Source: Chitinophaga filiformis (GTDB lineage Bacteria; Bacteroidota; Bacteroidia; Chitinophagales; Chitinophagaceae). Taken from it: DNA of 64,000 nt. Positions 56,601-64,000 of the stretch are shown piece by piece. The DNA lies in contig NZ_FNBN01000003.1 of assembly GCF_900102545.1 (NCBI RefSeq), positions 153,976-217,975 of the forward strand. The letters are read 5' to 3'. Every line of letters begins with the position of its first letter. Within the stretch, counting starts at the first letter, position 1. The notes beneath the pieces were generated by a model. The model did not search any database and had not been told where the DNA came from. It worked only from the letters and a program-made list of their open reading frames with translations. The translations under genes were made by a program, and so were the position numbers.

Positions 56601-59600
56601 GCACCGTCACTGGTACCGCCATCTACTGCTGCTACGGATGATTATACCTTAGCTACCACTCCGCTTACAATAAGCAGCGGCAGTAGTAGTGTAACAACTG
56701 GCGTAACAATTGCGGCAGATGTTGTGGTAGAAGGAGACGAAAACATGGTACTCGGTGGTACAGCCAGTACTGCATCCATCACCGGTTGGACAGTAGTACC
56801 TGCTACCGTGATCATCAAGGATAAAACAAAGATCTCCGGACCAAAAGTTACGGTAGACACAACTAATATCGTTGAAGGTGGTGCTGGTGCGTTTATCACC
56901 ATTACTTTACCATCAGGTACAGTGCCTTCCACACCTTTGACTATTAACCTGACAAGAGGACTCAGCTCTCAGGCTGTTGCCGGCTTTACCGGTCTGCCAC
57001 AGACAGTTACACTGAGTGGTAACTCCGTTACCATTCCTGTGCCTGTAGCAGCCAGCACAGATAACATACTGAATGATAATGAGAAACTGGTGGTGATAGT
57101 AGAAACAGAAGGTTATCCAAAAGATTCAGTAACGCTCAACATGATTGATGTTACTGCAAATGATCCAGCCAACCTGAAAGTCACTTTCACACCGCAGCCA
57201 GCCACCCTGGGTAACCGTGTAAAAGAAGGTGTTCCATATGTGGTACGTGCCAGCTTACCTCCGGGAGTGACGCCGTATAAACCGGTATTGTTCTCCGTAT
57301 ATGCAACATCGGCTTCAGATGCAGTAGCTGCAGATTACACCGGAGTGCCTACCAGCTTTACGCTGAATCCTGCAGTAGGTTACGCAGACTTTACAATCAA
57401 GCCAACGGCAGACAAGATTATAGAAAGCCCCGAACTGCTACAGTTTACCGGCAGCTCGGCCGTGATGCCAAACCTGGTCGTTGACACTTTTGATCTTTAT
57501 ATAGACGATGCTACGATTACAGATCCGACTAAAGCAACATTGCAGATATGGTTCGATTCTACTGCCATCACCAAGGGTGGTGGTGCAACAAAAGTGACAA
57601 TCGGATTTACTGATCCTGCAGTGATAACAACGCTGCCTATCACTGCCAGCATCACACCTGATCCTTCTTCTACTGCTGATATCACTAACTATGTTGGTCT
57701 GCCAACAACGGTGACGATAGCGAAAGACAGTAACCATGTTACTTTCTTCCTGAGCGTACCAGACAACTACAGGCTGGAAGGAACTACAATACTGCAGTTT
57801 GCCGCCAGCGCTACCGGCTTCAGCTGGGCGCCTATACCTCCGCTGAACATCCTGGAAATAGCAGGACAGGCACTGACGATAGAGAAAGTAGCTGACGCAG
57901 CAGAACCATTAACAGATGGCGCCTTTATTATAAAAATGCCGATTGTTTCCACTTCAGATGTTACGGTGAGTTACAGGGTTACATACGGCAGTACGAATAT
58001 TGAACCGCTTCCAACATCAGTGATCATTCCGGCCGGTTCACAGGAAGTGACTGTGCCTGTCCGTATCAAGGATGACCTGATACTGCAGGGCGATCAGACA
58101 TTAAGGGTGATATTGACAAACGCTGTTGCTGATAATGGTGGTAATCCTATCAACCTGACAGTGGATATCACACCTGTATTGCTGACAGTAGTAGATGATG
58201 AAAATGCTACCACTGGTCCGAAAGCAACAGCCCGTCAGATATTAGTAGAAAAAATGAGTGATGCAACCCAGCCTTCTACGCCGGGTTCATTCAGGATCCG
58301 CTTCAATGACTCCACACTGGTGGCTTCAGATAATGTGAAAGTGATTTACAACCTTGGCGGTACTGCAACACCTGGAACTGATTATACACTCTTACCTGGA
58401 TATGCGATCATTCCAAAAGGAGAAAGCATGGTTTATGTAACAGTAACACCTGCAGGTATCCGTTACGCGGGACCAGATGTAACAGTACAATCTACGTTAA
58501 CAGATGCTACGTCTTCACTGCCTAATGTGACCTGGACATTTGTCAGCAATCCGGTTGCAACAATGACCATCTATAACCACAACATCGATACACCAACAGT
58601 GAACCTGTTTGCTGCTACCAGCCAGATCACAGAAGGACAGGACGTTGAATTTATAGTAAGATTGAGCAGGACCATTACAGTGGATATACCGATTACGCTT
58701 GATTTAACCAACGATGTTTACAGAACACTCACACTTTCAGGCGGCACAGTAAACGGTAAGAGCATTGAAGTAACGGTACCGAAAGGAGCACAGGAAGCAC
58801 GCTTTAAAGTGACCGTAAACAATAACGAACTGAGTGATGACGATGGATGGATTAAGGCGGCAGTAAGAGACTTCGATCCGCTGAGTGGAAAGCCTCCTTA
58901 CTATACTGGTCTGGCAAGTGAAGTGACCAATTCTGTAGGAGATGATGATTCACTGACACTGACCTTTACTGACAATCGTTATTCTGTGAAAGTGGCGTTT
59001 GATACTGTTGGTCAGCCATTACCATTCAAGCTCCATTTCAACCGTGCAAGTTCACGTATCATCACTGTATACTACGAGTTCTATACACCGGCGCCAACTG
59101 AGATCCCTGCCAATACACTGGCAGCAACAGCGGTGAAAGACTATGACAATACTGTATCGCCTATACTGGTATTACCAGGTGAAACAGATGTTGATATCGT
59201 GGTACCGGTAAACAGTGTAGAGAAGGATAAGATCTTTGGTATGCGCCTGCTGAGGGCAACTGTATCATCCAACCAGCATCCGCCAACCCTGGATTCTATC
59301 GTGGCTGCAACTGGTCTGATCCAGATCTGTATGGAGTGTGATGTGGATGGAGATGGAGTACCGGATTACGTAGAGCGCTTTATCACTGATGGAAGATGGA
59401 GGGATGACAATAAGGGTAACCTGCGTGTGCATCCTGCAATGTCTCCTAACAATGACGGGTTGGGTAATGATGTGATGCAGATTGAGAACATTGAAAAATA
59501 TCCGGAGAATGAAGTAACAGTATTTAACCGGTGGGGTGGTACAGTATTCACAACGAAGAACTATAACAACCAATCGAACAACTTTAATGGTAAGGGTAAT

Positions 59601-59717
59601 GCTGGTGGTGCAAAAGGCCAGGATGTTCCGGATGGTTCTTACTTCTTCATCATTCATACTACGGATGCCAATGGTAATAAACAACGTTACACTGGATTCA
59701 TTGTAATAAAAAGATAG
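53649..59717 (+). CDS. Giant Calx-beta repeat surface protein with type B (gliding) sorting domain
   Basis: About 2022 residues from the ATG at 53649; in-frame GTG 53598, ATG 53619 and ATG 53670 are other candidate starts, all before the signal peptide core (IVLPLLLLLICSQVNAQ). After a unique N-terminal region of about 330 residues come some 11 Calx-beta-like modules, each about 115-120 residues and starting near an E-G motif (LFEGNSSKARITM, IKEGDAGATVTVSL, LKEGSNSGIKISF, MDEGGTGYSFTFSL, ITEGQDVEFIVRL). Near the C-terminus is a Ca-binding DVDGDGVPDYVE loop, then a gliding-motility type sorting domain (HPAMSPNNDGLGNDVM, VFNRWGGTVF, DGSYFFIIHT). It is probably a secreted T9SS adhesin or surface-layer protein. 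PorP/SprF follows after 2 bases. Confidence 0.9.
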   Translation: MFKLPNPMKRSSIAALRKLPNAICRIVLPLLLLLICSQVNAQTVKAVINPTGGTPASNDLKIEVLSDGGIKVTRKGLLESYIRTDSSQGMRAFLDFKNSSYLVPPNLKSPSVCYISPISGTGEYWDPYKVHIVGTILDKYKNYPTGQTGTVTIILSYVKNTNYFFMDYVLHLPQTSGFTKALLYQSEQVVMGAAATDDPDAASTCAYGFISADGTTVGVYRDASCAVTPEAPRSHVYRSLRKFDSWEVSLPGHRFYINDAGYFPYNTVAGGIDGNARSMGIMKQLGSVFRDGTLDPDPMNFKTYRLLSGYGTSMTEFDTIAAMKDTIPVPGFAAVNIKFSNGTLSGNEGNTADGEQPAQGLTLTVSGGKLNAPAYVLVKYDPAYASNYSHPAAPGTDFTLTQEAFLVPAGDYTTPKNVTIPNLHVIGNDQLQYSRTLRLKLVSTCTSLLSISGTSEVDYTIVDDEPRTLTMNIDSTSLFEGNSSKARITMPIGITCPEDIVITFSRVGTSTAGDTDYVVPANVVIPANQTGTPVFTFSAKSDKVLENTENLSLKFQGTILGIGVASQKDLQIKDSTFLNPAYSQIQADCVSPDTSRPIPEGYSGFLGLHLPPGVTTEVTITMQEIYVDWDNATAEDQVDFDLNYYSGLEFKITPGTTVTKVPFTVFADKLIEGPTPEYFDLDIVAMDDVGAGRVYNYTGPQITIKDVDADSSNKVILTVTPSTIKEGDAGATVTVSLPPGVTALYDIPVVISKGLSSKATDADLVTALPTSVVIKKGQNSVSFPARVIAKADNVLENDESLWIVTQPNGFTTDSSLITIQDATGDVPGNKDMKIELETPTLKEGSNSGIKISFVNTAVTAEDPISITLSHDASSAAATTDYTAPATIIMPAGLNTYTIPGGFVAVSDKIFEADEAVTLVGVATTLPGLTVSGFSGLIQDATGDDPANKQITVTASHPEMDEGGTGYSFTFSLPAGFTTEIPIDIAPSLVPPSTAATDDYTLATTPLTISSGSSSVTTGVTIAADVVVEGDENMVLGGTASTASITGWTVVPATVIIKDKTKISGPKVTVDTTNIVEGGAGAFITITLPSGTVPSTPLTINLTRGLSSQAVAGFTGLPQTVTLSGNSVTIPVPVAASTDNILNDNEKLVVIVETEGYPKDSVTLNMIDVTANDPANLKVTFTPQPATLGNRVKEGVPYVVRASLPPGVTPYKPVLFSVYATSASDAVAADYTGVPTSFTLNPAVGYADFTIKPTADKIIESPELLQFTGSSAVMPNLVVDTFDLYIDDATITDPTKATLQIWFDSTAITKGGGATKVTIGFTDPAVITTLPITASITPDPSSTADITNYVGLPTTVTIAKDSNHVTFFLSVPDNYRLEGTTILQFAASATGFSWAPIPPLNILEIAGQALTIEKVADAAEPLTDGAFIIKMPIVSTSDVTVSYRVTYGSTNIEPLPTSVIIPAGSQEVTVPVRIKDDLILQGDQTLRVILTNAVADNGGNPINLTVDITPVLLTVVDDENATTGPKATARQILVEKMSDATQPSTPGSFRIRFNDSTLVASDNVKVIYNLGGTATPGTDYTLLPGYAIIPKGESMVYVTVTPAGIRYAGPDVTVQSTLTDATSSLPNVTWTFVSNPVATMTIYNHNIDTPTVNLFAATSQITEGQDVEFIVRLSRTITVDIPITLDLTNDVYRTLTLSGGTVNGKSIEVTVPKGAQEARFKVTVNNNELSDDDGWIKAAVRDFDPLSGKPPYYTGLASEVTNSVGDDDSLTLTFTDNRYSVKVAFDTVGQPLPFKLHFNRASSRIITVYYEFYTPAPTEIPANTLAATAVKDYDNTVSPILVLPGETDVDIVVPVNSVEKDKIFGMRLLRATVSSNQHPPTLDSIVAATGLIQICMECDVDGDGVPDYVERFITDGRWRDDNKGNLRVHPAMSPNNDGLGNDVMQIENIEKYPENEVTVFNRWGGTVFTTKNYNNQSNNFNGKGNAGGAKGQDVPDGSYFFIIHTTDANGNKQRYTGFIVIKR

Positions 59718-59719
59718 CG

Positions 59720-60631
59720 ATGACTGCGAAGACGAAAATCCTTTTAAATCTACTTGTAGCTGCTGCATGTTATGTACCGGCGAAGGCTCAGCAGAGTCCT
59801 ATCTATTCCCAGTACATGATGAATGGAGTAGTGATCAATCCTGCTTACGCCAGTACGGATGAATCAGCCAGTTTAACGGTAGTAGGACGTAATCAGTGGG
59901 TAGGAGTGGACGGTGCGCCTAAAACAGCCACCATGTCGTTTTATACGCCGTTGAATCAGAAAGGGACCAGCATTGGTTTCTCGGCTATGAGGGAGTCGAT
60001 CACGGTACAGACACGTACCGACTATAATCTCCTGGCAGCACAGAAGATATCGCTGAACGAAACTTTCCAGCTGGCCCTCGGTTTACAGGCAGGTATGTCA
60101 CAGTATAATGAAAAGAATAGTGAGTTGACCACTACCGACCCGACATTCGCTTCCAATCTGAGTTATTGGAAGACGCAGGTAGGTTTTGGTTTCGCTCTCT
60201 TTTCGGAGAATTTTTACCTGGGTTTATCTGCGCCTGCCTTCAAAAGTTTTGATTTGGGCAACAGTGTAAATAAAGTGAAGACAATTTCACACTATTATAT
60301 GCAGGCGGCCTATGCAGCGAGGGTAAATGACGATGTACTGGTAAAACCGTCTATATTGCTGAGACAGGCAAAAGGGAGTGGTTTGCAGTATGATATCAAC
60401 ACAAGTGTGTTATTGAAAGAGGTAGTTTGGCTGGGGGCTTCCTACCGTTCTGAGAAAACAGTGACGGGTTTGGTACAGGTGAGATTAGGTACTTATTTCC
60501 AGATTGGTTACTCCTACGATACGCCAATGTCATCAAATCTGAAAGGCGCACAGACAGTATCACATGAACTCATGCTGAACCTGCGTTTCGGATGGAGTCC
60601 TGATCATGAAATTCTCCCGCGTGTCTTCTAA
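59720..60631 (+). CDS. PorP/SprF family type IX secretion membrane protein
   Basis: A 303-residue outer-membrane barrel with signal peptide MTAKTKILLNLLVAAACYVPAKAQ. The family signature is QSPIYSQYMMNGVVINPAYAS, then GRNQWVGVDGAPKTATMSFYTPL and a C-terminal LNLRFGW. It begins 2 bases after the Calx-beta gene stop, so it is surely co-transcribed and is the likely dedicated export partner, as SprF is for SprB. A strong terminator follows. It is a second, distinct PorP-family protein in this window (the other starts at 15551). Confidence 0.94.
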   Translation: MTAKTKILLNLLVAAACYVPAKAQQSPIYSQYMMNGVVINPAYASTDESASLTVVGRNQWVGVDGAPKTATMSFYTPLNQKGTSIGFSAMRESITVQTRTDYNLLAAQKISLNETFQLALGLQAGMSQYNEKNSELTTTDPTFASNLSYWKTQVGFGFALFSENFYLGLSAPAFKSFDLGNSVNKVKTISHYYMQAAYAARVNDDVLVKPSILLRQAKGSGLQYDINTSVLLKEVVWLGASYRSEKTVTGLVQVRLGTYFQIGYSYDTPMSSNLKGAQTVSHELMLNLRFGWSPDHEILPRVF

Positions 60632-60671
60632 TTCTTGAGCTTATATTACCGAAAACACATACTGATTTAGC

Positions 60672-60705
60672 AATTTCCCGCATTTGTAATGCGGGAAATT
60701 TTTTT
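60672..60705 (+). terminator. Terminator of the Calx-beta/PorP operon
   Basis: A perfect 12-bp stem (aatttcccgcat and its complement) with a 5-base loop, followed by seven T on the plus strand, 40 bases after the PorP stop. Confidence 0.9.
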
Positions 60706-60900
60706 ATTGCCGTATTCTATTGATAATGAGCAAGTAATGAGGTTTTTCTCTTTTCAGGAAAAAGGCCTGTGCCAAAATCCATGTTTAAACATTTACCGTA
60801 AGTATGTATAGATAGGTGAAGAGGGATAATAATATTTTCCGGATACACCTGAAGAATTTTAATTAGAAAAGTTGTGTCTTTTAATGGTTAACTTGGGAAA

Positions 60901-60933
60901 CAGCCTGGTATTTTTACCAGGCTGGATTTTTTT
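60901..60933 (+). terminator. Hairpin with T run on the plus strand
   Basis: cagcctggta / taccaggctg, a 10-bp perfect stem with a 4-base loop, followed by gattttttt. The T run reads on the plus strand although no plus-strand gene lies in 60706-60900. It may also end the minus-strand GNAT transcript. Confidence 0.7.
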
Positions 60934-61426
60934 ATAACGGTTTCCTCATCACATAATCTCTCATCCAGTAACCGTTACCGATATCAGTATCTTTTTCTTT
61001 CAGGATGGTAAAACCTTGTTTTTCATAAAAGAATCTCGCCTTATTATCTCTTTTCACATCCAGTTCCAGCGTATTGCCATTAGCCGCTTTTACGCGTTCA
61101 ATGACGCTCTCAAGCAGGAATCTGCCTACTCCTTTCCCCTGATAATCGCCGTGCAGATATATCTTCTGCAGCTTGTATATGCCAGCTTCATCCGTGGTAC
61201 TATATGCCGCAAAGCCAATAGGTCGCTGGTCATCATATAAAAGCAGGAATTCATGTTGTTTTTCTGTCATCTGGCTGGTCAGCGAAGCTGTGCTGTATAT
61301 CATTGCTATCATATATTCAAGCTGCTCTGGTGTCATGAGATCCTTGTAGGTGGGTCTCCAGATCTCATCTGTCAGTTGCTGTATAAGCGGAATATCTTCT
61401 ATCGTAGCTGTTCTTATCTGATACAT
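60932..61426 (-). CDS. GNAT family N-acetyltransferase
   Basis: A 164-residue GCN5-related acetyltransferase. The acetyl-CoA loop is GDYQGKGVGRFLLESV (Q-x-x-G-x-G), preceded by strands GFAAYSTTDEAGIYKLQKIYL and followed by LELDVKRDNKARFFYEKQGF, the usual C-terminal motif. The substrate is unknown. It starts 19 bases after the stop of the DsbA-like gene and is likely in one operon with that gene and the PolX-like gene. Confidence 0.93.
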   Translation of the reverse strand: MYQIRTATIEDIPLIQQLTDEIWRPTYKDLMTPEQLEYMIAMIYSTASLTSQMTEKQHEFLLLYDDQRPIGFAAYSTTDEAGIYKLQKIYLHGDYQGKGVGRFLLESVIERVKAANGNTLELDVKRDNKARFFYEKQGFTILKEKDTDIGNGYWMRDYVMRKPL

Positions 61427-61445
61427 AGTTAACCGGTATTATTGT

Positions 61446-62072
61446 TTATGCCTTTCCTCTGATTTTTTCTATTACTTCCAGCAGTCGTTCTAGCGGCGTA
61501 TATCCTTTGGCGATCAGGAAGTATTCTTTCCCATCATCCAGGATAGCAGCCGGGAAGCCTGTGATGCCCCATTGTTCTACCTGTTTAAATTCCTGAACAG
61601 TATCGTACCTGTTAGCATCCTCTTTCATTTTGTCCAGGAATTCATCTATCGGTAGCTGATATTTTGTTAATAACTGGCGATAGGTATCATCTTCATTCAG
61701 GCTTTTACCTTCATAGTTTAATGCCAGCTGCATATCATGTGCGAAGGATAGCGCTTTAGCGGGTTGGTATTGTTTGAAGACGGTCAGCGCGATGCTGGGT
61801 TTCTCAGAATCCATGATGTCATCCGTACGCAGGTATTCTTCCAGGAATGCCGGTCCGAATTTAACACCAGTTACGGCCTCGACCTGTATATGGGCCTGGC
61901 TGATATAATTGTACATGGCTGATGCCGGCCTGTGATTGGCGCTCAGGAACATGCCCCCGGAAAGGACGTCAACTTCCATTTCATCTCCGAAACGCTGCAG
62001 CAATTCCTCTATAACAGGTGTAAATCCATAGCACCACCCACAGAGGGCGTCATATATATAGATCAGTTTCAT
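61446..62072 (-). CDS. DsbA family (FrnE-like) oxidoreductase
   Basis: A 208-residue thioredoxin-fold protein of the DsbA/FrnE branch. It starts MKLIYIYDALCGWCYGFTP, with the active-site Cys-Gly-Trp-Cys at about 11-14. A helical insertion (about 70-160) and the cis-Pro region GITGFPAAIL follow. No signal peptide is present, so it is cytoplasmic, unlike periplasmic DsbA. A role in thiol redox or stress defence is plausible by analogy with FrnE. Confidence 0.92.
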   Translation of the reverse strand: MKLIYIYDALCGWCYGFTPVIEELLQRFGDEMEVDVLSGGMFLSANHRPASAMYNYISQAHIQVEAVTGVKFGPAFLEEYLRTDDIMDSEKPSIALTVFKQYQPAKALSFAHDMQLALNYEGKSLNEDDTYRQLLTKYQLPIDEFLDKMKEDANRYDTVQEFKQVEQWGITGFPAAILDDGKEYFLIAKGYTPLERLLEVIEKIRGKA

Positions 62073-62105
62073 GTATGCGGTTTACGTTGGCACCTCTCAA
62101 TATCG

Positions 62106-63779
62106 TTATTTTTTCTTTTTGCTGATGAAGGCTTCCAGTTCTGCGGCACTGAAGCTGCTCAGATTATGCGCTGCTGTTAATCTACCCTTACGTGCGGCCA
62201 ATGTACCGTAGTAAATGTCATGGAATCCATCGGTGCTGTGTGCATCCGGGTCGATGGACAGCAGAACGTTTTTCTCCATGGCATAAGGTATCCATTCCCA
62301 GTCGATGTCCAGTCTTCGTGGATGCGCATTGATCTCAATCACCACATTGTTGGCAGCGCATGCATCAATGATCTGCTGGTGGTTTACAGGGTATCCGTTA
62401 CGGCTCAGGAGCAGTCGTCCGGTCATGTGTCCGAGTATAGTTGTATATGGATTTTCGATGGCTTTCAGCAGGCGCGCCATGGCTTTCTCTTCACTCATCT
62501 TCAGATTGGAGTGAACAGATGCGATAACCAGGTCAAATGTCGCCAGTATTTCATCCGGATAATCGAGGCTACCATCATTCAGAATATCTGCTTCAATACT
62601 CTTGAATATGCGGAAGGGCGCCAGTTGTTTATTCAGTTCATCGATCTCTGCGTGCTGCGCCTGTACCCTTTCTATGCTCAGACCATTGGCATAGAATGCA
62701 GAGCGGGAGTGATCGCTGATAACGAGGTACTCAAAGCCTTGTTCCTTTGCTTTCAGGGCCATTTGTTGCAAGGTATGTTCGCCATCGCTCCAGGTACTGT
62801 GACTATGGATGATGCCTTTAATATCCTTGTGTGTGATCAGTGTTGGCAGTTGTTTCTGAAGCGCCAGATCAACGGTCTCTCCACTGTATCGCAGGCAGGG
62901 CTCAATGTAATCCATGCCGGCGAGGCTGAAAATCTCAGCTTCTGTGGTATTAGCCGGCGCATTATTTACATCGTATACGGCATTGAAACGTTCCAGGAAG
63001 GAAGGGGAGGCCGTAGTAGTGAATAATGTTTTGCCAAAGTTTTCCGCTGTCGCGGGATAGATCCGGATCTTAATATGTTGTTCATGCTGCCCCAATAGAG
63101 AGTCTTCTAAGGCAGTTAGCTGACTCAATACGGAAACCTGTCCCAGTTTTTCCTGCAGGGCAGGAGTGGGGAGGGCGGCAACTAATTCTATTTCATCAAT
63201 AATATTTTCAGTACGGCGGAACTGACCTGTCAGAGATACAGCGGCAGGCGCCAATAGCTGTTGCAGGTCTTTTTCGAGCGATAATGCGAGTGCTTCTGCC
63301 TGGGCATAAAGGTAGCGGCCCTGGTTACTGAAGTAGAATTCTATGCTTTGTTTTACTGCATCCTGTGTTTTCTGGCCGAATCCTTTGAGGAGTGTCAGGC
63401 GGTTTTCGTTACAGGCGTACAGTAATTCTCCCAGTGATTCCACTTCCAGTTCTTTCCAGATAGTAGCGATCTTTTTAGGTCCGAGCCCCTTTATTTTCAG
63501 CATTTCGAGTATGCCGGGAGGTGTTTTAAGCAGGTATGTTTCGAGCGCGGAGAATTTTCCGGTTGTCAGCATTTCCTGGATAGCTTTGCCGATGGAATCG
63601 CCGATGCCTTTTATTTTAGAGATCTCTTCCTGCGGAGTAACCTGTAATTGCACGGGTAGTTTTTCCACGGTAAAGGCGGCGCTGGAAAAGGATTTGGCTT
63701 TAAAGCTATTGTCTCCCTGGATATCCATTAGTTTGGAGAGGAGGGAGAAGTTATCGGCAATGGCGTAATTATCGAGCAT
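62106..63779 (-). CDS. polX: PolX-family protein with degenerate polymerase site and intact PHP domain
   Basis: A 557-residue protein with PolX layout: helix-hairpin-helix region (about 50-130, IKGLGPKKIATIW), family-X polymerase-like domain (about 140-310) and C-terminal PHP domain (about 320-557). The polymerase signature, usually G-S-x-R-R-x-x-x-x-x-G-D-x-D, reads TGQFRRTENIIDEIELV, so the two metal-binding Asp become Glu; the third carboxylate position reads IKIRIY instead of a D-x-R context, and TGS reads TAS. PHP metal residues are kept: HSHSTWSDG, ISDHS, IEADIL, ASVHS, GHMTG, DPDAHS. Likely a PHP 3'-5' exonuclease or phosphatase with a structural polymerase fold. First of three co-oriented genes. 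Confidence 0.9.
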   Translation of the reverse strand: MLDNYAIADNFSLLSKLMDIQGDNSFKAKSFSSAAFTVEKLPVQLQVTPQEEISKIKGIGDSIGKAIQEMLTTGKFSALETYLLKTPPGILEMLKIKGLGPKKIATIWKELEVESLGELLYACNENRLTLLKGFGQKTQDAVKQSIEFYFSNQGRYLYAQAEALALSLEKDLQQLLAPAAVSLTGQFRRTENIIDEIELVAALPTPALQEKLGQVSVLSQLTALEDSLLGQHEQHIKIRIYPATAENFGKTLFTTTASPSFLERFNAVYDVNNAPANTTEAEIFSLAGMDYIEPCLRYSGETVDLALQKQLPTLITHKDIKGIIHSHSTWSDGEHTLQQMALKAKEQGFEYLVISDHSRSAFYANGLSIERVQAQHAEIDELNKQLAPFRIFKSIEADILNDGSLDYPDEILATFDLVIASVHSNLKMSEEKAMARLLKAIENPYTTILGHMTGRLLLSRNGYPVNHQQIIDACAANNVVIEINAHPRRLDIDWEWIPYAMEKNVLLSIDPDAHSTDGFHDIYYGTLAARKGRLTAAHNLSSFSAAELEAFISKKKK

Positions 63780-63884
63780 AAGTAAGATTGAATTGCGAAT
63801 TTAATGGATCAAGTTGAAAACCTGGGGGAAAGGTTACTGCATTTCAGCTCTGCTTTGGAGGGGTGTATGTTTAAAGTGTTTATA

Positions 63885-64000
63885 GCGCGGGGCAACTCCG
63901 GGGATAAAATGGCATCGGCAAAATGAGGGGACAAAACGGTATCGGCAAAACAGTATCATTCGCTGTGATCAGCTCCGTTAGGAGCTGCGTGTTTGTAGCG
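63885..64000. repeat. Intergenic palindromic repeat, copy 2 (runs off the window)
   Basis: Holds gcggggcaactccggggataaaatg-type sequence (ggggataaaatg at 63900-63911), two copies of gg(c/t)atcggcaaaa (63911 and 63938 region), then a 7-bp stem with 4-base loop (cagctcc-gtta-ggagctg, 63970-63987) followed by cgtgtttgtagcg at the edge. Parts and order match the element at 4676-4758. Confidence 0.65.

Noticed and set aside
1..64000. tRNA, rRNA or intact insertion sequence
   Set aside because: None was recognised on either strand by reading; a covariance search would be needed to be certain.

Overview
The window looks like a chromosomal segment of a Bacteroidota bacterium, most likely a Chitinophaga-like member of the Chitinophagaceae. 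The support is the gene content: type IX secretion (T9SS) parts and cargo (PorQ, two PorP/SprF proteins, proteins with type A and type B C-terminal sorting domains), Bacteroidota-typical families (DUF4954, DUF4421, DUF4382, DUF5683), the parA-parB-DUF5683-dapB cluster, short-chain threonine dehydrogenase, and several sites matching the Bacteroidota promoter element TAnnTTTG. I saw no tRNA, rRNA, CRISPR array, phage or intact transposase. No species can be named from the sequence alone.

Layout. 0-8 kb: glmS with a DUF4954 left-handed beta-helix protein that runs off the left edge, a histidine phosphatase with a substituted second histidine, MgtE, a bestrophin-like channel and a small SET-domain protein. 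7.7-24.3 kb: a histidine-utilisation locus (MarR regulator, hutH, hutU, hutI, and hutG 10.6 kb further on) interrupted by an opposite-strand block. That block holds a GH5 endoglucanase with a type A sorting domain, a 1398-residue GH74-like enzyme with four DUF11 modules and a type B sorting domain, then a PorP/SprF protein and an OmpA/PD40 protein in tight order. 24.4-35.1 kb: housekeeping and envelope genes (purU, phosphodiesterase, DUF4421, HD hydrolase, aconitase, PspC, DUF4382 lipoprotein, kdsA, threonine dehydrogenase). 35.2-43.7 kb: assimilatory sulfate reduction (cysH-cysD-cysN), a 1 kb repeat-rich non-coding stretch, an Rrf2 regulator, dapB, DUF5683, parB, parA and a UPF0173 hydrolase. 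44-53 kb: metallophosphoesterase, two outer-membrane barrel proteins, lon, porQ, pdxJ, ahcY. 53.6-60.6 kb: a 2 kilo-residue Calx-beta surface protein with a type B sorting domain, followed 2 bases later by its own PorP/SprF. 60.9-63.8 kb: GNAT acetyltransferase, FrnE-like DsbA protein and a PolX-family protein.

How the genes work together. HutH, HutU, HutI and HutG form the complete four-step route from histidine to glutamate plus formamide. CysD, CysN and CysH make and reduce adenylyl sulfate; CysH carries the cysteine pattern of APS reductases, so no APS kinase is needed, and none is seen. The two type B sorting-domain proteins each sit directly upstream of a PorP/SprF gene, which suggests two cargo-partner modules feeding the T9SS. 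PorQ elsewhere in the window belongs to the same system.

Most notable items are the surface-targeted GH74-DUF11-PorP-OmpA cassette lodged in the hut locus, the Calx-beta/PorP module with repeated promoter-proximal motifs, a PolX protein whose polymerase carboxylates are all replaced while the PHP nuclease residues remain, a histidine phosphatase with His to Gln at the second catalytic histidine, and a hairpin-bearing intergenic repeat present near both ends of the window.
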